From Auriscalpium vulgare (Eukaryota > Basidiomycota > Agaricomycetes > Russulales > Auriscalpiaceae), in assembly GCA_019915015.1 (NCBI GenBank), contig JAHBBC010000012.1, forward strand, positions 930,001-994,000: a stretch of 64,000 bases of DNA, given 5' to 3'. Position numbers and translations under genes: made by a program. Shown piece after piece: positions 1-12,000 of the stretch. The notes beneath the pieces were generated by a model that saw only the letters and a list, made by a program, of their open reading frames with translations, made no database searches and was not told where the DNA came from. Position 1 is the stretch's first letter. Each line of letters begins with the position of its first letter.

Positions 1-1281
1 AGAGGGTAAAAAAGGGCGGCAAGGCATGCACACGACCTTCGGCGACTTCGCCAACGAGACAATACCGTCCGCGCATCCTGATGGGGCTGTGAAGAGTTGG
101 AGTCTGATCAGAAAATCTGCGCCAACAGAGTCCGCGACTGCGGGTGTAATAATGCCAGAGAGACCTGGCCGTTACGATGAATCGGGTATCCAACGCGGGA
201 ACGGGAATATGGGCACTGCTTTGGGGACGGCTACGTCAGGAGTGCGCGAGCCAGACGCAGCAGCCCCTGGCCCAGGCCGCCGCGTGCAGCGGAGCCCCGC
301 TTGATTCTGAACCTGAGGCAATAGAGCGAAGAAAGAATTAGATTATGCACCTGGCCGAGGTCGCACCTTCTGTGAGCCAGCACTTTCGCCTTACGAGAGA
401 CCCGTGCCCCGTGCACACATACATAACGGTATAGTGTTGGCAGACGGGCTTGAAGCGTATATGTTAGTACGATACGGCGAGCAGTCGACGCGCCTAGGCA
501 GGAACCGTCCGCGGACATGAACCGCGATCTTCGCACACTTCATTATGCTGTGCGGATCTGGAGGAGCGATCGCCCGGTTGCTGGCCCAGGATTAGCCTGC
601 AGAAGCCAAGATAAAGTCCACGAGCATACACTGGGTTTTAGGGTGCTTCTCGCGAACTCTTCTGGCCATCGGTGGGAGTAGCTATGCGGAATACTTTGGG
701 TGGATAGAAGCTAGGCTGCTGGCACGATTGATTGGCCATGAAGACATTGAGGGCCATCGTGGAAGAGGAGCAAGAGAGTTAGGAAGCCCTGAGGAAGCCG
801 CATTGAAGCCAGCATGCGCAGTGAGAAGCCCATGCACGTTACACGTTACGCAAAGAGAACGTGGCGTTCGTCGCAAGCACGAGCTGGCCGGCGATTGGAT
901 CCGCTGAGCGCAGGACTTGAACGTGTGTGGGGAGAGCGAGCGAGCGAGCTGCGAGACGGTTGTTGCCCCAGGGTGAGCATTGACTGTACAGAAGTGGGAG
1001 TACTACTACTAGTATGCAGGTCACGGGGCTGGGGGTTCTTGATGTCATCGGCGCAGTCCAACATGCTGCTCCTCCGCCTTCGACCATGGCACCGCTCTTG
1101 CTCCCGACGTCCACGACCGCCGCAAACTTTGCCCACCACACCCAAACGTCCCCCGCATCAAGCGGCACTGTCATCAGCACCAGCCATGGCGGCAAAGATA
1201 GTCAATTTTCAGGTCACACGACCTTATCGTCCTCGTTTATCACGCACCATTTCCGCCCGCCTCTCTTTCCCCCAACCCACC
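1..1281. other. Intergenic stretch and 5' flank of the choline kinase gene
   Basis: No protein here resembles a family I know. Short open frames exist on both strands but overlap each other and have no supporting splice structure. The last 100 bases before 1282 run open in the same frame as the downstream kinase and include an upstream ATG at 1186, so they could be 5' leader or a short N-terminal extension. Confidence 0.5.
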
Positions 1282-2829
1282 ATGTCCTCCAACGTTGTCG
1301 GCCCAGACATTGCACCCAGCGTCCCCTCCCCTGCGAGATCCTTGTCCCTCTCGTCCTTGTCTCCAAATTTCGCTAGTCACCAAACTTCAACCGCAACTAC
1401 ACCGCCGGTCCTTTATTCAGGAGAAAGCCAGGAGGCAGAGGCCCTGGTCGAGGGCTTGAGGCACGTCCGGACCACACTTGACGCCAGGTGAGCAGCGTTT
1501 TGTCTCGCTCATTACGACTCACGGGGCCCCGACCGGCAGCTTCATTTTTGAGCAAACCTTGCTTGACACCGGTCGGAGACCACCCGATTGCAGTTTTACT
1601 TCGCATGCTGACACGACTTCTCTACAGACAGTACAAGTCGTCGGCATTTGCCAAGCAATTGCTCGACCTTTTCGGCGCTCTTCGGGTCCCGTCATGGTAC
1701 AAAACGACCGTGACACCGCAATCTGTCTCCATTCGCAAAGTCTCCGGCTCCCTCACAAATGCCGTTTTCTTCGTGTCATCCTCATTGACGTCGTCCCGGA
1801 CACTTTTGTTGAGGATATACGGGCCGTCTTCCGGCTCTCTCATCTCTCGTCCGCGCGAGTTACACACCCTTCACGTCCTTTCCTCGGCATACCGTATGGG
1901 CCCGCGCATCTACGGCACGTTCGAGAACGGGCGTATTGAAGAATACTTTGACTCTGTCACGCTCACCGCGTCAGACATTCGTGACATGAGAACAAGTGGA
2001 TTCATCGGCGCGCGCATGGCTGAGCTTCATGGGGTTGACATCGCGGCCACCGAGCAGCCGCCTGTCTCGGCATCGACCCATGCCACAATTCCGCTTCAGA
2101 TCGCTGCGAAGAAGAACGTGTATTCCTGGCTGCCGCCTGCCAGGCATGTCCTCTCTCTCCCGTCATTGCCGGCCCGCGCCCGAGACGCACTCGACCTCAA
2201 TGTGTTCCAGACCAAATGGGAAACATACATGCAGTGGCTGGAGCAGCAGGAGGAGGCCCACACCCCGAGCCCGCGGGTGTTCTGCCACAACGACGCCCAG
2301 TATGGCAATCTGCTGCGACTGAACAAGCTCAAGGCAGGCCTTCCGGAGCACCATCAGGTGTGTGGTGTTTTTTCCGCGCCCGACGAACGCTTCCTCACCC
2401 CGCGCTTTCCGCCAGATCATCGTCGTCGACTTCGAATACGCCGCGCCGAACCCGGCGGCGTTCGACATCGCCAACCACTTCCACGAGTGGACCGCGGACT
2501 ACCACGGCGCGACGCCGCACGTCCTCGACCCCGCGCGCTACCCCTCGCTCGCGCAGCGCCGCGTCTTCTACCGCGCGTACCTCGCGCACACGCTGGAGTC
2601 GCGCTTCGCCGCCCTCGCGGAGGACGCGCGCGCGCGCGAGCTGGAGCGCCTCGAGCAGCAGGTCCGCGCGTGGAGCCCCGCGTCGCACGCGATGTGGGCG
2701 GTGTGGGGCCTCGTGCAGGCCCGGGAGGACGTCGAGGGCGTCGTGGCGCAGCCCGAGTTCGACTATATCGGGTACGCCCAAAGTCGGATGGCCGGCTTCT
2801 ACAGGGAGCTGCAGGCGTTGGGGTTGTGA
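1282..2829 (+). CDS. Choline/ethanolamine kinase
   Basis: Predicted to phosphorylate choline or ethanolamine with ATP, the first step of the CDP-choline (Kennedy) route to membrane phospholipids, in the cytosol. Exons 1282-1487, 1628-2357 and 2416-2829 join in frame to 449 residues, close to the usual fungal length. The family signatures are clear: a Brenner-type phosphotransferase motif FCHNDAQYGN near residue 270, then a metal-binding stretch VVDFEYAAPNPAAFDIANHF immediately after the second intron, and an N-terminal half with the choline kinase pattern SGSLTNAVF. The first intron is phase 2 and the second phase 0. The start at 1282 is chosen because the preceding residues look low-complexity; an in-frame ATG at 1186 would add 32 residues. 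Which of choline or ethanolamine is preferred cannot be read from sequence. The third exon is very GC-rich. Confidence 0.9.
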
Positions 2830-3459
2830 CGGGTCTCGGTGCTAATTCATGGTCTTCTTTTTTGGATGTTGGGATACCCGTGTTATCATGTGTACATTCT
2901 CATCGGTACGGTACTGCAGGAACGTGTCTGTCTATAAAGCCTACGTATTGCAACTGTATAGACCTATTTATGTCGTAGGGCTATGGGCAACGTTCGTCCA
3001 CACTCCACAAGCTACGGAGCGTCGAAAGCGGGGTTGATTCATTCACATAAGATAAGAACATGATGATGGACAGCTGCGGATGCAATGTAATAAGGGAATA
3101 ATGAGAAATCCCTCCGGGATGTAGGCGGGCGGAACAAGAGAATAAATCAAGCTACTAAGTTGGATATGAGATGAGAGGGAGATAATCGGCGCGGCGGCGA
3201 GAATGTGTACAGGGCGTGTGCAGCTTGTGTTTTAAAACTGGCGGCCGAAGAAACAGAGGTGATGACAGAAGGCAGAAAAAACGCATGAGCCGCTGCCCCC
3301 CTGCGGACGCAGCCAGGCTAGAAAAGTACAAGGACAGAACGTCCGACCACACAGAGTCATGATCATTATCATTAGAAAAAGGAAAGTGGAACCTCGATAT
3401 CACGTTTGAGGGCGGGCGGGAGGTGACATTCCAGCGGGCTACGTCCCGTATCGTCGTGT
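2830..3459. other. Convergent 3' flanks of the kinase and CCCH genes
   Basis: AT-richer non-coding stretch between two genes that end toward each other. It should hold both 3' untranslated regions and polyadenylation signals. I see no coding potential. Confidence 0.55.
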
Positions 3460-6184
3460 TCACGCCCACGCCTTCTCGGCGAAGCGCGCGTTCGCGCCGG
3501 CCTCGGGGGCGAGCCACGGTGTGCTGCTCAGCTTCGCCTCGTTGCCAGGGCTGGCGGACTGCGGCCCGTTGTGGAAGGGCGACGGCGCGGCGAGGTGCCC
3601 GCTGCGCGCGAAGCTGCCCCAGTTCCCCGCGCTGCCGGAGCGCGCGTGCCCGTGCCCGTTCGGGCGCGCGGCGACGCCACTGTTGTCCGGCGTCGCGACG
3701 CCGAAGGGCGACGAGTGCCCCGACGCGTTGGGCGGCGTGGTGTTCAGATTCAGGCTCACGTCAGAGCCGTTGAACGAGTGGCGCGCGTTGCCGTTGGAGC
3801 CTTTGTTGCTGGCGGCCTTGTTCTGAGGGCGCATATATGTGAGTAAAAGTCTCTGTTAAGGATAGCGGCGAACTACTGACCTGAGGATAATCGACGAAAT
3901 TGGCCCTCTGCCTGCCGAGATCGGGGCCCGCGGTCACAGGCCCCGGCGAAACGTTCCCAGACCCTTCGTTCGAGGGATACAGCACGCTGTTGGTGGCGAA
4001 GGTCGGGTATGCCGACTTGTGGTGCTGTTTCATTGTGGACGAGTCGAGGGAGGACGTGTCGACACGGAGAGACCCAGTCGGCGGGCGGGAGGCAGCCTGG
4101 TAGCCCGTGGGCGTCGTGTTCTCGCTGTGTGCCGCCGAGGCCGCCTCTTGGTTGCGCTTGGCAGAGATCCGGGCCAGGAGAGACACAGGCGGGTCGTTGG
4201 ACTCGCTGTCCGAGCGTCCACGCGTCTCTGTGACCTTGGGAGGCGGGGCACCGTCGGCACCGGGCGGGGCGCCAGAAGCAGGGAGCTCCGTGTGGATGAA
4301 GCAGCAACGCTTGCCATATGGGCACGAGCCCGAAACCCAGAACGTCTGTGAGGACACGCGGTCAATAGGTGCCGTGACACAGCTGCCGCGGAAGGATATA
4401 GCTTACCCTGCAGATCTCAGTTTTGTACTGTTTGGGATGAAGTCGATGAGCAACGTATTCGTCGAGAGAAACGAGTGCCTACCTTGGGATGCCTAGAAAC
4501 TTTGCGAATCTCATCCTCGCCATGCGCGAACTGGCACTTGGGGCCATAGCGACAGGCGCCTTTCTCCTCCCAGCTGCGGCACAGTTCTGTCTTGTACAGT
4601 CCGAGCTTGCGGTTGTTGGCGCTGGGACCGTTGCCATTGGGATCTACGTTGCTCAGAGACGCAGGCGGGCTGCTCGGTCCCATACCACCATTCATGCCTT
4701 GACCGGACATGACGCCATACGGCCCCGGATACTGCGACTGCAGGCCAGCGGCCATGACTTGCGCAGCGACGCCGGCGGGTGCGTACGGATCCTGAGGATA
4801 GAACTGATTGGGGTACATGCCGATCGCCTGCGGCGGAGCCAGCGCGGCCGCATACATGCCGGGGCCCCCATATGGCGGGATGCTGCCGTTGAGTAGCGCG
4901 GCGGCCTCTCGGAGATGAAGGGGGTCGGAAGCAGAGTGCTGATGCGTGCCTCGGAAGACGTTATGCTGCTGCTGGACGCGGGCCACGGCGGGGTTCTCGT
5001 GCGACGGCATCATCATCTCGTAGAGCTGCTGGGCGTTGCCGAGGGACATGTGGCCCGTGTGGGCTGGCGGCGCGGGGTAGCCTACGTTGGGGCCGCTCCC
5101 AATCATGCCGGGGACCTGTGGGTTGAAGCTGCGCGCGGCACCCGGGCGGAAGGACATGCCGTTGGCGGCGCGAGGAGTGAACGCGGGAGGACTGTTCTCG
5201 AGGAGGGGCTGGTACTGCCGCTGCTGCACAGCGTAGTCGACTTGGAGATCCTCGGAGGGGTCAGGGCCTTGCTGCCGAGCGTAGCCGGCCATGGACGGAT
5301 ACATGGGCTGCTCGTACTGCGATTGCCGATCGAGGGCAGACCACGGCTGCGCTTGGTCCGTGTCGAGGGGGCTGCCGGCCGTCTGCAGGCGGCGAAGGTC
5401 GGCGCTCGACAGACCGCCACTGTACGAGTGAGGCCGGTCCCGAGTCTCGGAGGGGGTCCCGACCTTCAGACCGAGGGCCGAGTTCTGGAGGGTGTGACTG
5501 GAGCCCGACACCTGGCTCGAGGCTGTGGTGTCCGTGGACGAACCGCGCGAGTGGGCGGGGAGGATGAGGTGCTGGTCCGACGCCGGGGGAGAAGGGCCCG
5601 AGTCCAAGCTCGCATCGGAGGACGTCTCGAGGGGGCTCGTCTCGTGGAGCTGGGCGACGGCGGCGGCGTTCATCTTGGACTGGGGCGGGGTGCGCATCTG
5701 TCCGTGCAGCTCGTCTCCGCTGTCGATGGCGTTGCCAATTTTCATCCGAACAAGCTCGTCGGCAAGGTCCCAGGAAGCGTTCTCGGCCTCAGGATTGACG
5801 AGTTGCCCGGTGCTGTTTAGGCGCCATCTACCGCCTGCAGCGTCGGGGTGCTCGGGGGAGGCGGCGTGTTCGAGAGGCGAGGCTCGGTTGAGGAAGGCCG
5901 ATGACTGGTACTTGGGAATGGTCTGCGGAGACTGGCTATTGTAGGCGCTGTTGACTTGATGCCGGCGCTAAAGAACAAATGCCAATCACACGAGGCGCAG
6001 TCAGCGCGCAAGCCGAGGAAGGACGGGGCCGTCGACGTACGTCTGCGGTGGGGTCTTCCATGGCAGCAGCGTCTCTCGGTTGGGTCCAGTCGGCGACTTT
6101 TGAGGGTTTGAGGGCGACGGGTTTGCGGGGATATTCGAAGTAGGTATTCGCTGTCGATGAGAGAGTCGTAACTACGTCGTGCAT
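3460..6184 (-). CDS. Tandem CCCH zinc-finger RNA-binding protein (TIS11/Zfs1-like)
   Basis: Likely binds AU-rich elements in mRNA 3' ends and promotes decay, as known for TIS11/tristetraprolin and fission yeast Zfs1. Exons 6041-6184, 4483-5967, 4407-4427, 3881-4345 and 3460-3822 join in frame to 825 residues. Two fingers fit C-x8-C-x5-C-x3-H exactly, the first with YKTELCR before [10 protein letters not shown], the second with YKTEICR before TFWVSGSC. They are separated by the 18-residue linker typical of this family. The second YKTEICR lead-in lies alone on a 21-base microexon, so the RNA-contact motif is isolated between two introns. The long N-terminal part is rich in Pro, Gln, Ser and Gly and looks disordered, as does the C-terminal part. 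The start at 6184 is the first ATG giving a plausible N-terminus; an in-frame ATG at 6244 would add 20 residues. Confidence 0.87.
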
Positions 6185-6244
6185 AGAAAACTGGCGACAC
6201 GATGGGTGAGGGAGACGGGGAGGAGGCGACGAGGGCTGACGCAC

Positions 6245-9039
6245 CAGTTAACGATAAAACAAGCGACGGATCCGATGCTACTTGAGAGATAAAAAGGCGA
6301 TTGCGGATGTATGAAGAATAATCGAGTTGCGGGGAGGAGAGTGAAGAGCTGTGGACGACGGATGAGCGCGGTAGCTGTGCGACGGGCGGTGGACGTACCT
6401 GGAGTCGCTGCCGCCCGTGGAGGAGGTGGAGGGCGAGCGGGACGGGCGAGGGTCTACTGCGGTGGGCGACGAGATATATAAGAATGGACGGGCGTGCGTG
6501 AGGAGGTCGTGAGGATGGCGGGGGCGTGAGCGGAGGGCGAGAGGAAAGGGCGGGGAGATGGAGGAGGGCAAGAGGAAGGGGTGAGGCAGGGCGAGCCTCA
6601 CGTACGGAAGATGTCCAAGGTTTTGATCACAACGTGCCCTTCGCAAGGCGGCTATTGCCAATAAATACGCAGCGGCCCCCGCTCGCCCGCAAACGATCAG
6701 GCTACACGCTGCCACTGCGTGTCTGCTCTTCGTAAGTATCGATGGGCCGTTGACGTTGCGCGCGACGGAAACAAAAGGCGTCGGCGCATTATCCGCCCAT
6801 TTATGCGCTGGCCCATCAGCGGCCCCAGAGGCAGTCCCTTCCCACGCTCATCCTACTCCACCGTATACCACTCACTCACTACGAGTCGTCAGCACTCTCC
6901 AGAGAACAAAGCAACCGTGCCGCCAGACATACAGCGCACACCGCTGGCATCCTCGCCGCCCAGTCCTCCCGCACAGATCGCAATCCTGTATGTAATATCG
7001 CCTCCGTCCATCCTTCGTTACGTCTCCCTGCTTCATATCAGATCCGGGACGAGTCCCGTCTACTCTGCCGAGTCGCCTCACGCGCCCTTGCCCTCTTGCC
7101 ACGGTATTCCCGCTGGAAACATTCCTTACACGTGCCCATATGTTTTCTTCCGTCTGCAACGTCCCGCGCGCGCTCAGCCTCGAGGTGCCGCCTTCGAAAA
7201 CAATAAGTACATAGCCGGAACGTCCCTCGCTCGCTTAGCCCACGCCACATGGCCGCGCTGCACACATATATTCGCACAGCGGCGGCGGCCCCAGAATCGG
7301 TGAGCATATACACGCCATGCCGCTTGCTTGCGCCGTCCTTGACTTTGCACCCGTTTTCTAGCGCCTCGTGGGGCATCCTGCGCGGGCACGACGTTTTGGC
7401 GGCCGAGTAGCGGTCCGCGCACCGCGCCGTCGGCAAGTCCAGCGCGCCTTCGCCCCCCGGGGGCCCTCCCACTGCCATGTATATCTCCCAGATCAGCAGC
7501 AGCAGCCCCGTCGCCCGCCAGCCAGTGTTCTCACCGCTGCCCGGCGGACAGGCCGTCAGGTATGTCTCTGCGATCTAGGCGGCCTCGTCATGCGTGCTCA
7601 TGGGGATACGCCAGCGTCCTGTCCTTCGAGATGTCTCGCTGACGCGCAGGAGAAGCCCTAGCCGTCGCCATCTGACCCTGTCACATCCATTGGCAGTGTG
7701 TATCGGGGCAGATGATGGATCCCCTATCGCAACTCTGCATCTAGGATGCCCTTCACGACTGCGGCGAGGCAGCCTCATGCCCTGACTCAGCAACGCGGGG
7801 GGAGCTCGACTCCCCCAGCCACGGAGAAGCCCCTCTATCGGTCGCCAACGCCACCCCTTCTCGGGCCCCGGAAGTCTGCATTCGCCTGCGAGCTCCCTTC
7901 TCGCGCACATCGTCGGGGGCAATACGACCTGGGCGTCGACGGGGCTGACGATCGCGCGCGCGGGCCCTGTTCGAGGGTATGCGATGCATGGCCTGGGCCC
8001 CCCGTCCGGGACTTGCACGGCCTTTGGCAAGCCAAGTGCTCGAAGAAGGTAGGGGTGCTGTTACGTGACGTACCGGCCGCTGCGTATCGACCCGTTTGAT
8101 TGGTAGGGCCCTGCAATGTGCTGGATTAGACAGGCAAGAATACTGTGGGCGCGTGTCGAAGACGCTCCAACCAGGTCGGCGTTTCTCAAGAACTACCACG
8201 CCACCGCTAGCAGCGTTGGATGGAAGTAGACGTGAGAATGGGATTGGGCCATACATCATGCCTGGGCGGCGGGGTGGCTCGGAGTCTGCTGAGGAGCCTA
8301 CTTGGTGCGGCCGGCCCATCTTGTCCCCACAAAGATGTAGTCGTACTAGGCTGTTCGAAAGAACCTCCCCATGGCAATATGACGATGCATTTTGTTTCTT
8401 GGACATCGACCGTTGTGCGTATCCGCCGCCCAGATCTCCAATCTCATCGACGCAATGGGGACTTGCCAAAAAGGGACAGTACGATCTCAGCGACGCACGG
8501 CGATCTCAGATCTGGCACGGAAACAAATTCTGTTACTGCGTCACGTGCTTGGCCGCTTCTGTAGGTACGAGGGTCAGGGGGCAAGTCGACGAGGGAAGTT
8601 GAAGGGAGCGGTCCAGTCTGCAGGATATCCCTGAGAGCCGTCCAAAAGCGCCGTTAGCCGGCGTCGAAACTGCTTGTCGATATTTGCACGGACGGCAAGT
8701 CGGCCGAATATCAGGCAGATGAGTAGCTCATGGGGCGGCTCTTCATCCTGCTAAAACTTGTTCCTCGGCGCCAGCCTCCCATGAATCTCCTCGGAAGTAC
8801 CGCTGCATGGATTGCATATGAGCAATACATCCCACGTCGCGTACCTCAAGCAGCGCTTCTATCGATGCTCTGACATGACCCGCGGTGTCTTGCTACCTCG
8901 CTCGCCCGCAGCACTCGATCGGTGTTAGACAAGAAATTTCCTATTTCATTCGGTACAGTAGAGATGATACATGGCTGTTGGACGGCGTGGCTGTCGGGAT
9001 CGCACGGCAGAAGGCAGAGTCATATGAGATATGAACGAG
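6245..9039. other. Gene-poor interval without a supportable gene
   Basis: About 2.8 kb with no protein I recognise. The longest open frames here (for example 7753-8469 on the minus strand and 8096-8602 on the plus strand) overlap on opposite strands and have mixed composition without motifs or consistent splice sites, so I treat them as chance. The part next to 6245 is pyrimidine-rich on the minus strand and probably holds the promoter and leader of the CCCH gene. The part next to 9039 holds the Blm10 3' end. Confidence 0.5.
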
Positions 9040-9047
9040 CTAGGCAT
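9040..9047 (-). other. 8-base terminal coding exon of Blm10
   Basis: The preceding exon ends TCTTACT at 9100 and is followed by a GTAAGC donor. After a 52-base intron ending GCAG, the bases ATGCCTAG complete a Tyr codon, add Ala and give the TAG stop. Without this splice the protein would read on as Cys-Lys and lose the conserved Tyr-Tyr-Ala tail. Confidence 0.8.
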
Positions 9048-12000
9048 CTGCGATCGCACATGAGGTTGTGGAAGCATCGATTGCACGAGGAGCGCTTACA
9101 GTAAGACGTCCCGACAAGCATGGTTGACAAGTTCTGCAGCTGATCTTCATCGAATGCTAACTGGTCCTTGTGCCAAGTATCCTGCGAAGCACGTTCATTA
9201 ATTAATACGTTCTGGCAGCACGGAGGACGTGAGGAGCAAACCTGATGCGTCTGCGCCAGCATAGCTTCAGTAAATTTTGCAGAAGATTAAGGGATCGCGA
9301 ACAGTTCTCACCTTCTTGAACTCCGATGCAGACTTGCGGATCGTCGTTGAGATGGGCGGCGGATCGGTCGCATGCGTCGCGAGAACTGCCCGGCCTGGGT
9401 GAGCAAAAAGTGGGGTGCGCACTCATAACAATGGAAGCTACGACTCACTGTCCGTCAACGGAGGCAACCACTTCTCTATCGAATACGGGAAACTTTCGAT
9501 CAGGGCACAGAGGCCTAGGATGGCAGAGTGAAGCGTCCGCAGGGCGTCGGCGTAGCCTGAGTCTCGGCGGCCAGGAAGCCTCGTCTTGCGTGCCAGTGTG
9601 ACAAAGCGGTCCTAGAAAACGTCAGCATCCGGGAACAGAGGACTTCGCCGGAAAAACAGTGCAACCTGCTCACCTTCAGGGGGATGATGCTCTGTCTCTG
9701 CGACACCCTCACGATCCCGGACAGAGCCTTGGACGCCATTTCGCGCACCTCGACATTGTCGTCCGACAGGCAGTTCAACAACGTATCCATGATGCTCGAT
9801 ACCGCCGCGTCCGAGATGCCCAGTAGATTGCGATAGAAAAATACCACCAGAGTCGGAATGGCATTGAGACGGATGCGCCACGACTGTGGGGCACTGTGAC
9901 GACGAAGAAGAGCGCGATGTGACGGGCGACTTACTGTCGAAGACTTGATGGCCTCAACGAACGTAGCAGCGATTGCCTCAATGGATTCGGGGGGTGGAGC
10001 GACTGCCGAGAGAATGTATAGGACGGCTTGACTGTGCGCTTGCAGCTCTGGATCGTCGCTCAGCTCGGACATCCGGAAGAATTCCGGTCTAAGCATAATC
10101 AGTCAACGGGATTCCGCAAGAGAAACAAGGTTGCGCACAGTAATGGAAGGATGAAGGGGAACATGAGCGGCCCTTGGGGACTGTAGAACGACACCCACAT
10201 CCACCGCAGCACTGATGAAGCACGTCAGTTACGCGCCTGAGCATTTTGCGCGAAGCCAAGAACTCACGGGTAAGTCCCACTTTATCGTACTGCACGAAGG
10301 CGAAGGTTAAACTGCACAGGCACCAACAAGGCGGCGATGCTCACTTCGGATTGCGCGACCCGGGGTGGGGGTAATCGCTCCTGCTTCCAAGCCGGGAACT
10401 GCTGGATGTGCTCTACAAGACGCGAGACGTAGGGCACATGGCTGGAGATAGAAGTCAATTCGGATTGTCACAGGCGCCATTGGACTGGAGACCAACCGAA
10501 TCTTCATGGGGTCTTCGCCTTGACATGCCTGTAAGAATGCCGAGACAGAAGGGTAGCATGGGCGCCACCGGTTTGTGATTATCATGTATAGGTTCGTGGC
10601 GATCGACACCCGTATCTTCGAACGGCATGAGATCGGGGGTGGTTCTGAAGTCGGTGTGAACGTACCTCCGCAAACCCAACATTAGTGTTTGCAATGAACA
10701 GATCGAAATACTTGTCCAGTAATTCGACATCCCGGTGGCCAACGTAGTCCATAAAGCATCCGACCATGGTGAGGCCTCGGGTGACTGCGACAACGAGTCA
10801 GAGGCATGTGATATGTTATCGTCCAATTGCTCACCTGCGAAGGCAGAGTCACTATTGAGCTCTATGGGGAGGGAAAGAATCCAGTTGGATAATTGGGCGT
10901 GGCGCCGCGGATCACGGTTGTCCAGTTGCGTCTGATCACGAGTGCTCAGTCATCCAGCTGTGCGTAACCAGGACGTCATTTGCTCACATTGACCATAGCT
11001 TCCCAGAACGCGATGGTGTCAGGCTTGATTTGTGGGTAAATGCGTTTAAGGGATGAGACCATCCATTCCCACAGCGTCTCCGAGAGCTGTTGGGGCCAGT
11101 GCTTCGAACCTTAACGGAATGGGCGTCAGCCGGGGTTTACGCAGTACGACTGAACTTACCCCGCGCAAGGCCAGCCATGACCTCGGCGCCAGCACGCTGC
11201 TTGAAACGGTCTGCGTCCAGAAGGAGCGGTTCTGTGGCGCTCATGATAAGGTCGAGATGTTCTCCTTGGAATGTTTTCGCTGTGCGCTTGAGTGAGCGGG
11301 AGGGATGTAAAGAAACGCTGAAGACATCTCTCACCGAGCGACTTGATGAACAGCACGTTGTCCATTCGCAGTTCTGGCGTCGTCGTGTTCCGGCTAGATT
11401 CCTGACTCCAGAGCGCCAGTAACTGCGTGAAGTAGTCACTCTGACCGACAGCTTCGTTGATCGCAGCGAGGGCGTCTTGGGTGTCCTGCGCCCAGGTGAT
11501 GGGGGCGGGACCAGCTGACACAAGTACGTATGCTTTTGTGGAAGATGCCCAAGCAAGGAAACCGGAGCCTGGCTTGTCAACGTACAAACTTCTAGAAACC
11601 CCGAATATCAAATAAGACTTTTCCTGTTCTAGGGGCATTGAACTCACTGTGACTGACCATCAGGCGAGACCGCCTGATGAACATAGTCGTAGTACTCTTC
11701 GTTGCTCTTCAGAGAGATCTGCCTGACGAACGGACTCGACCACTCATCAAGCCACAGATCGGTGTTCGACTTCGAGTAGGTTCGCACTTTGACCAGCGCC
11801 GACATCCTGACGACTCCCCTATATATGCGTGAGCTTACTAGGGACACATAGAAAGTGGACAGAGCTCACTTTTCTGCTATTCCCCTCAACGATGGATGTG
11901 GGCTGGTTGTGTATGAGATGAAAATCTTCGCAACGTCTGCGGACGGGGCGACATCTCGGCGCAAGAGTCCGTAAAGGAACCTCAGTGCGATTTGAGTGTA

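Noticed and set aside
2395..2845. Opposite-strand and overlapping frames in the last choline kinase exon
   Set aside because: High GC leaves all frames open; only one has the kinase motifs.
4915..5820. 301-residue frame on the plus strand inside the CCCH gene
   Set aside because: Shadow of the opposite-strand gene; its Val/Gly/Arg-rich composition follows the codon positions of the CCCH protein.
7753..8469. 238-residue frame as a gene
   Set aside because: No motif, composition unlike neighbours, and overlap with an equally long frame on the other strand.
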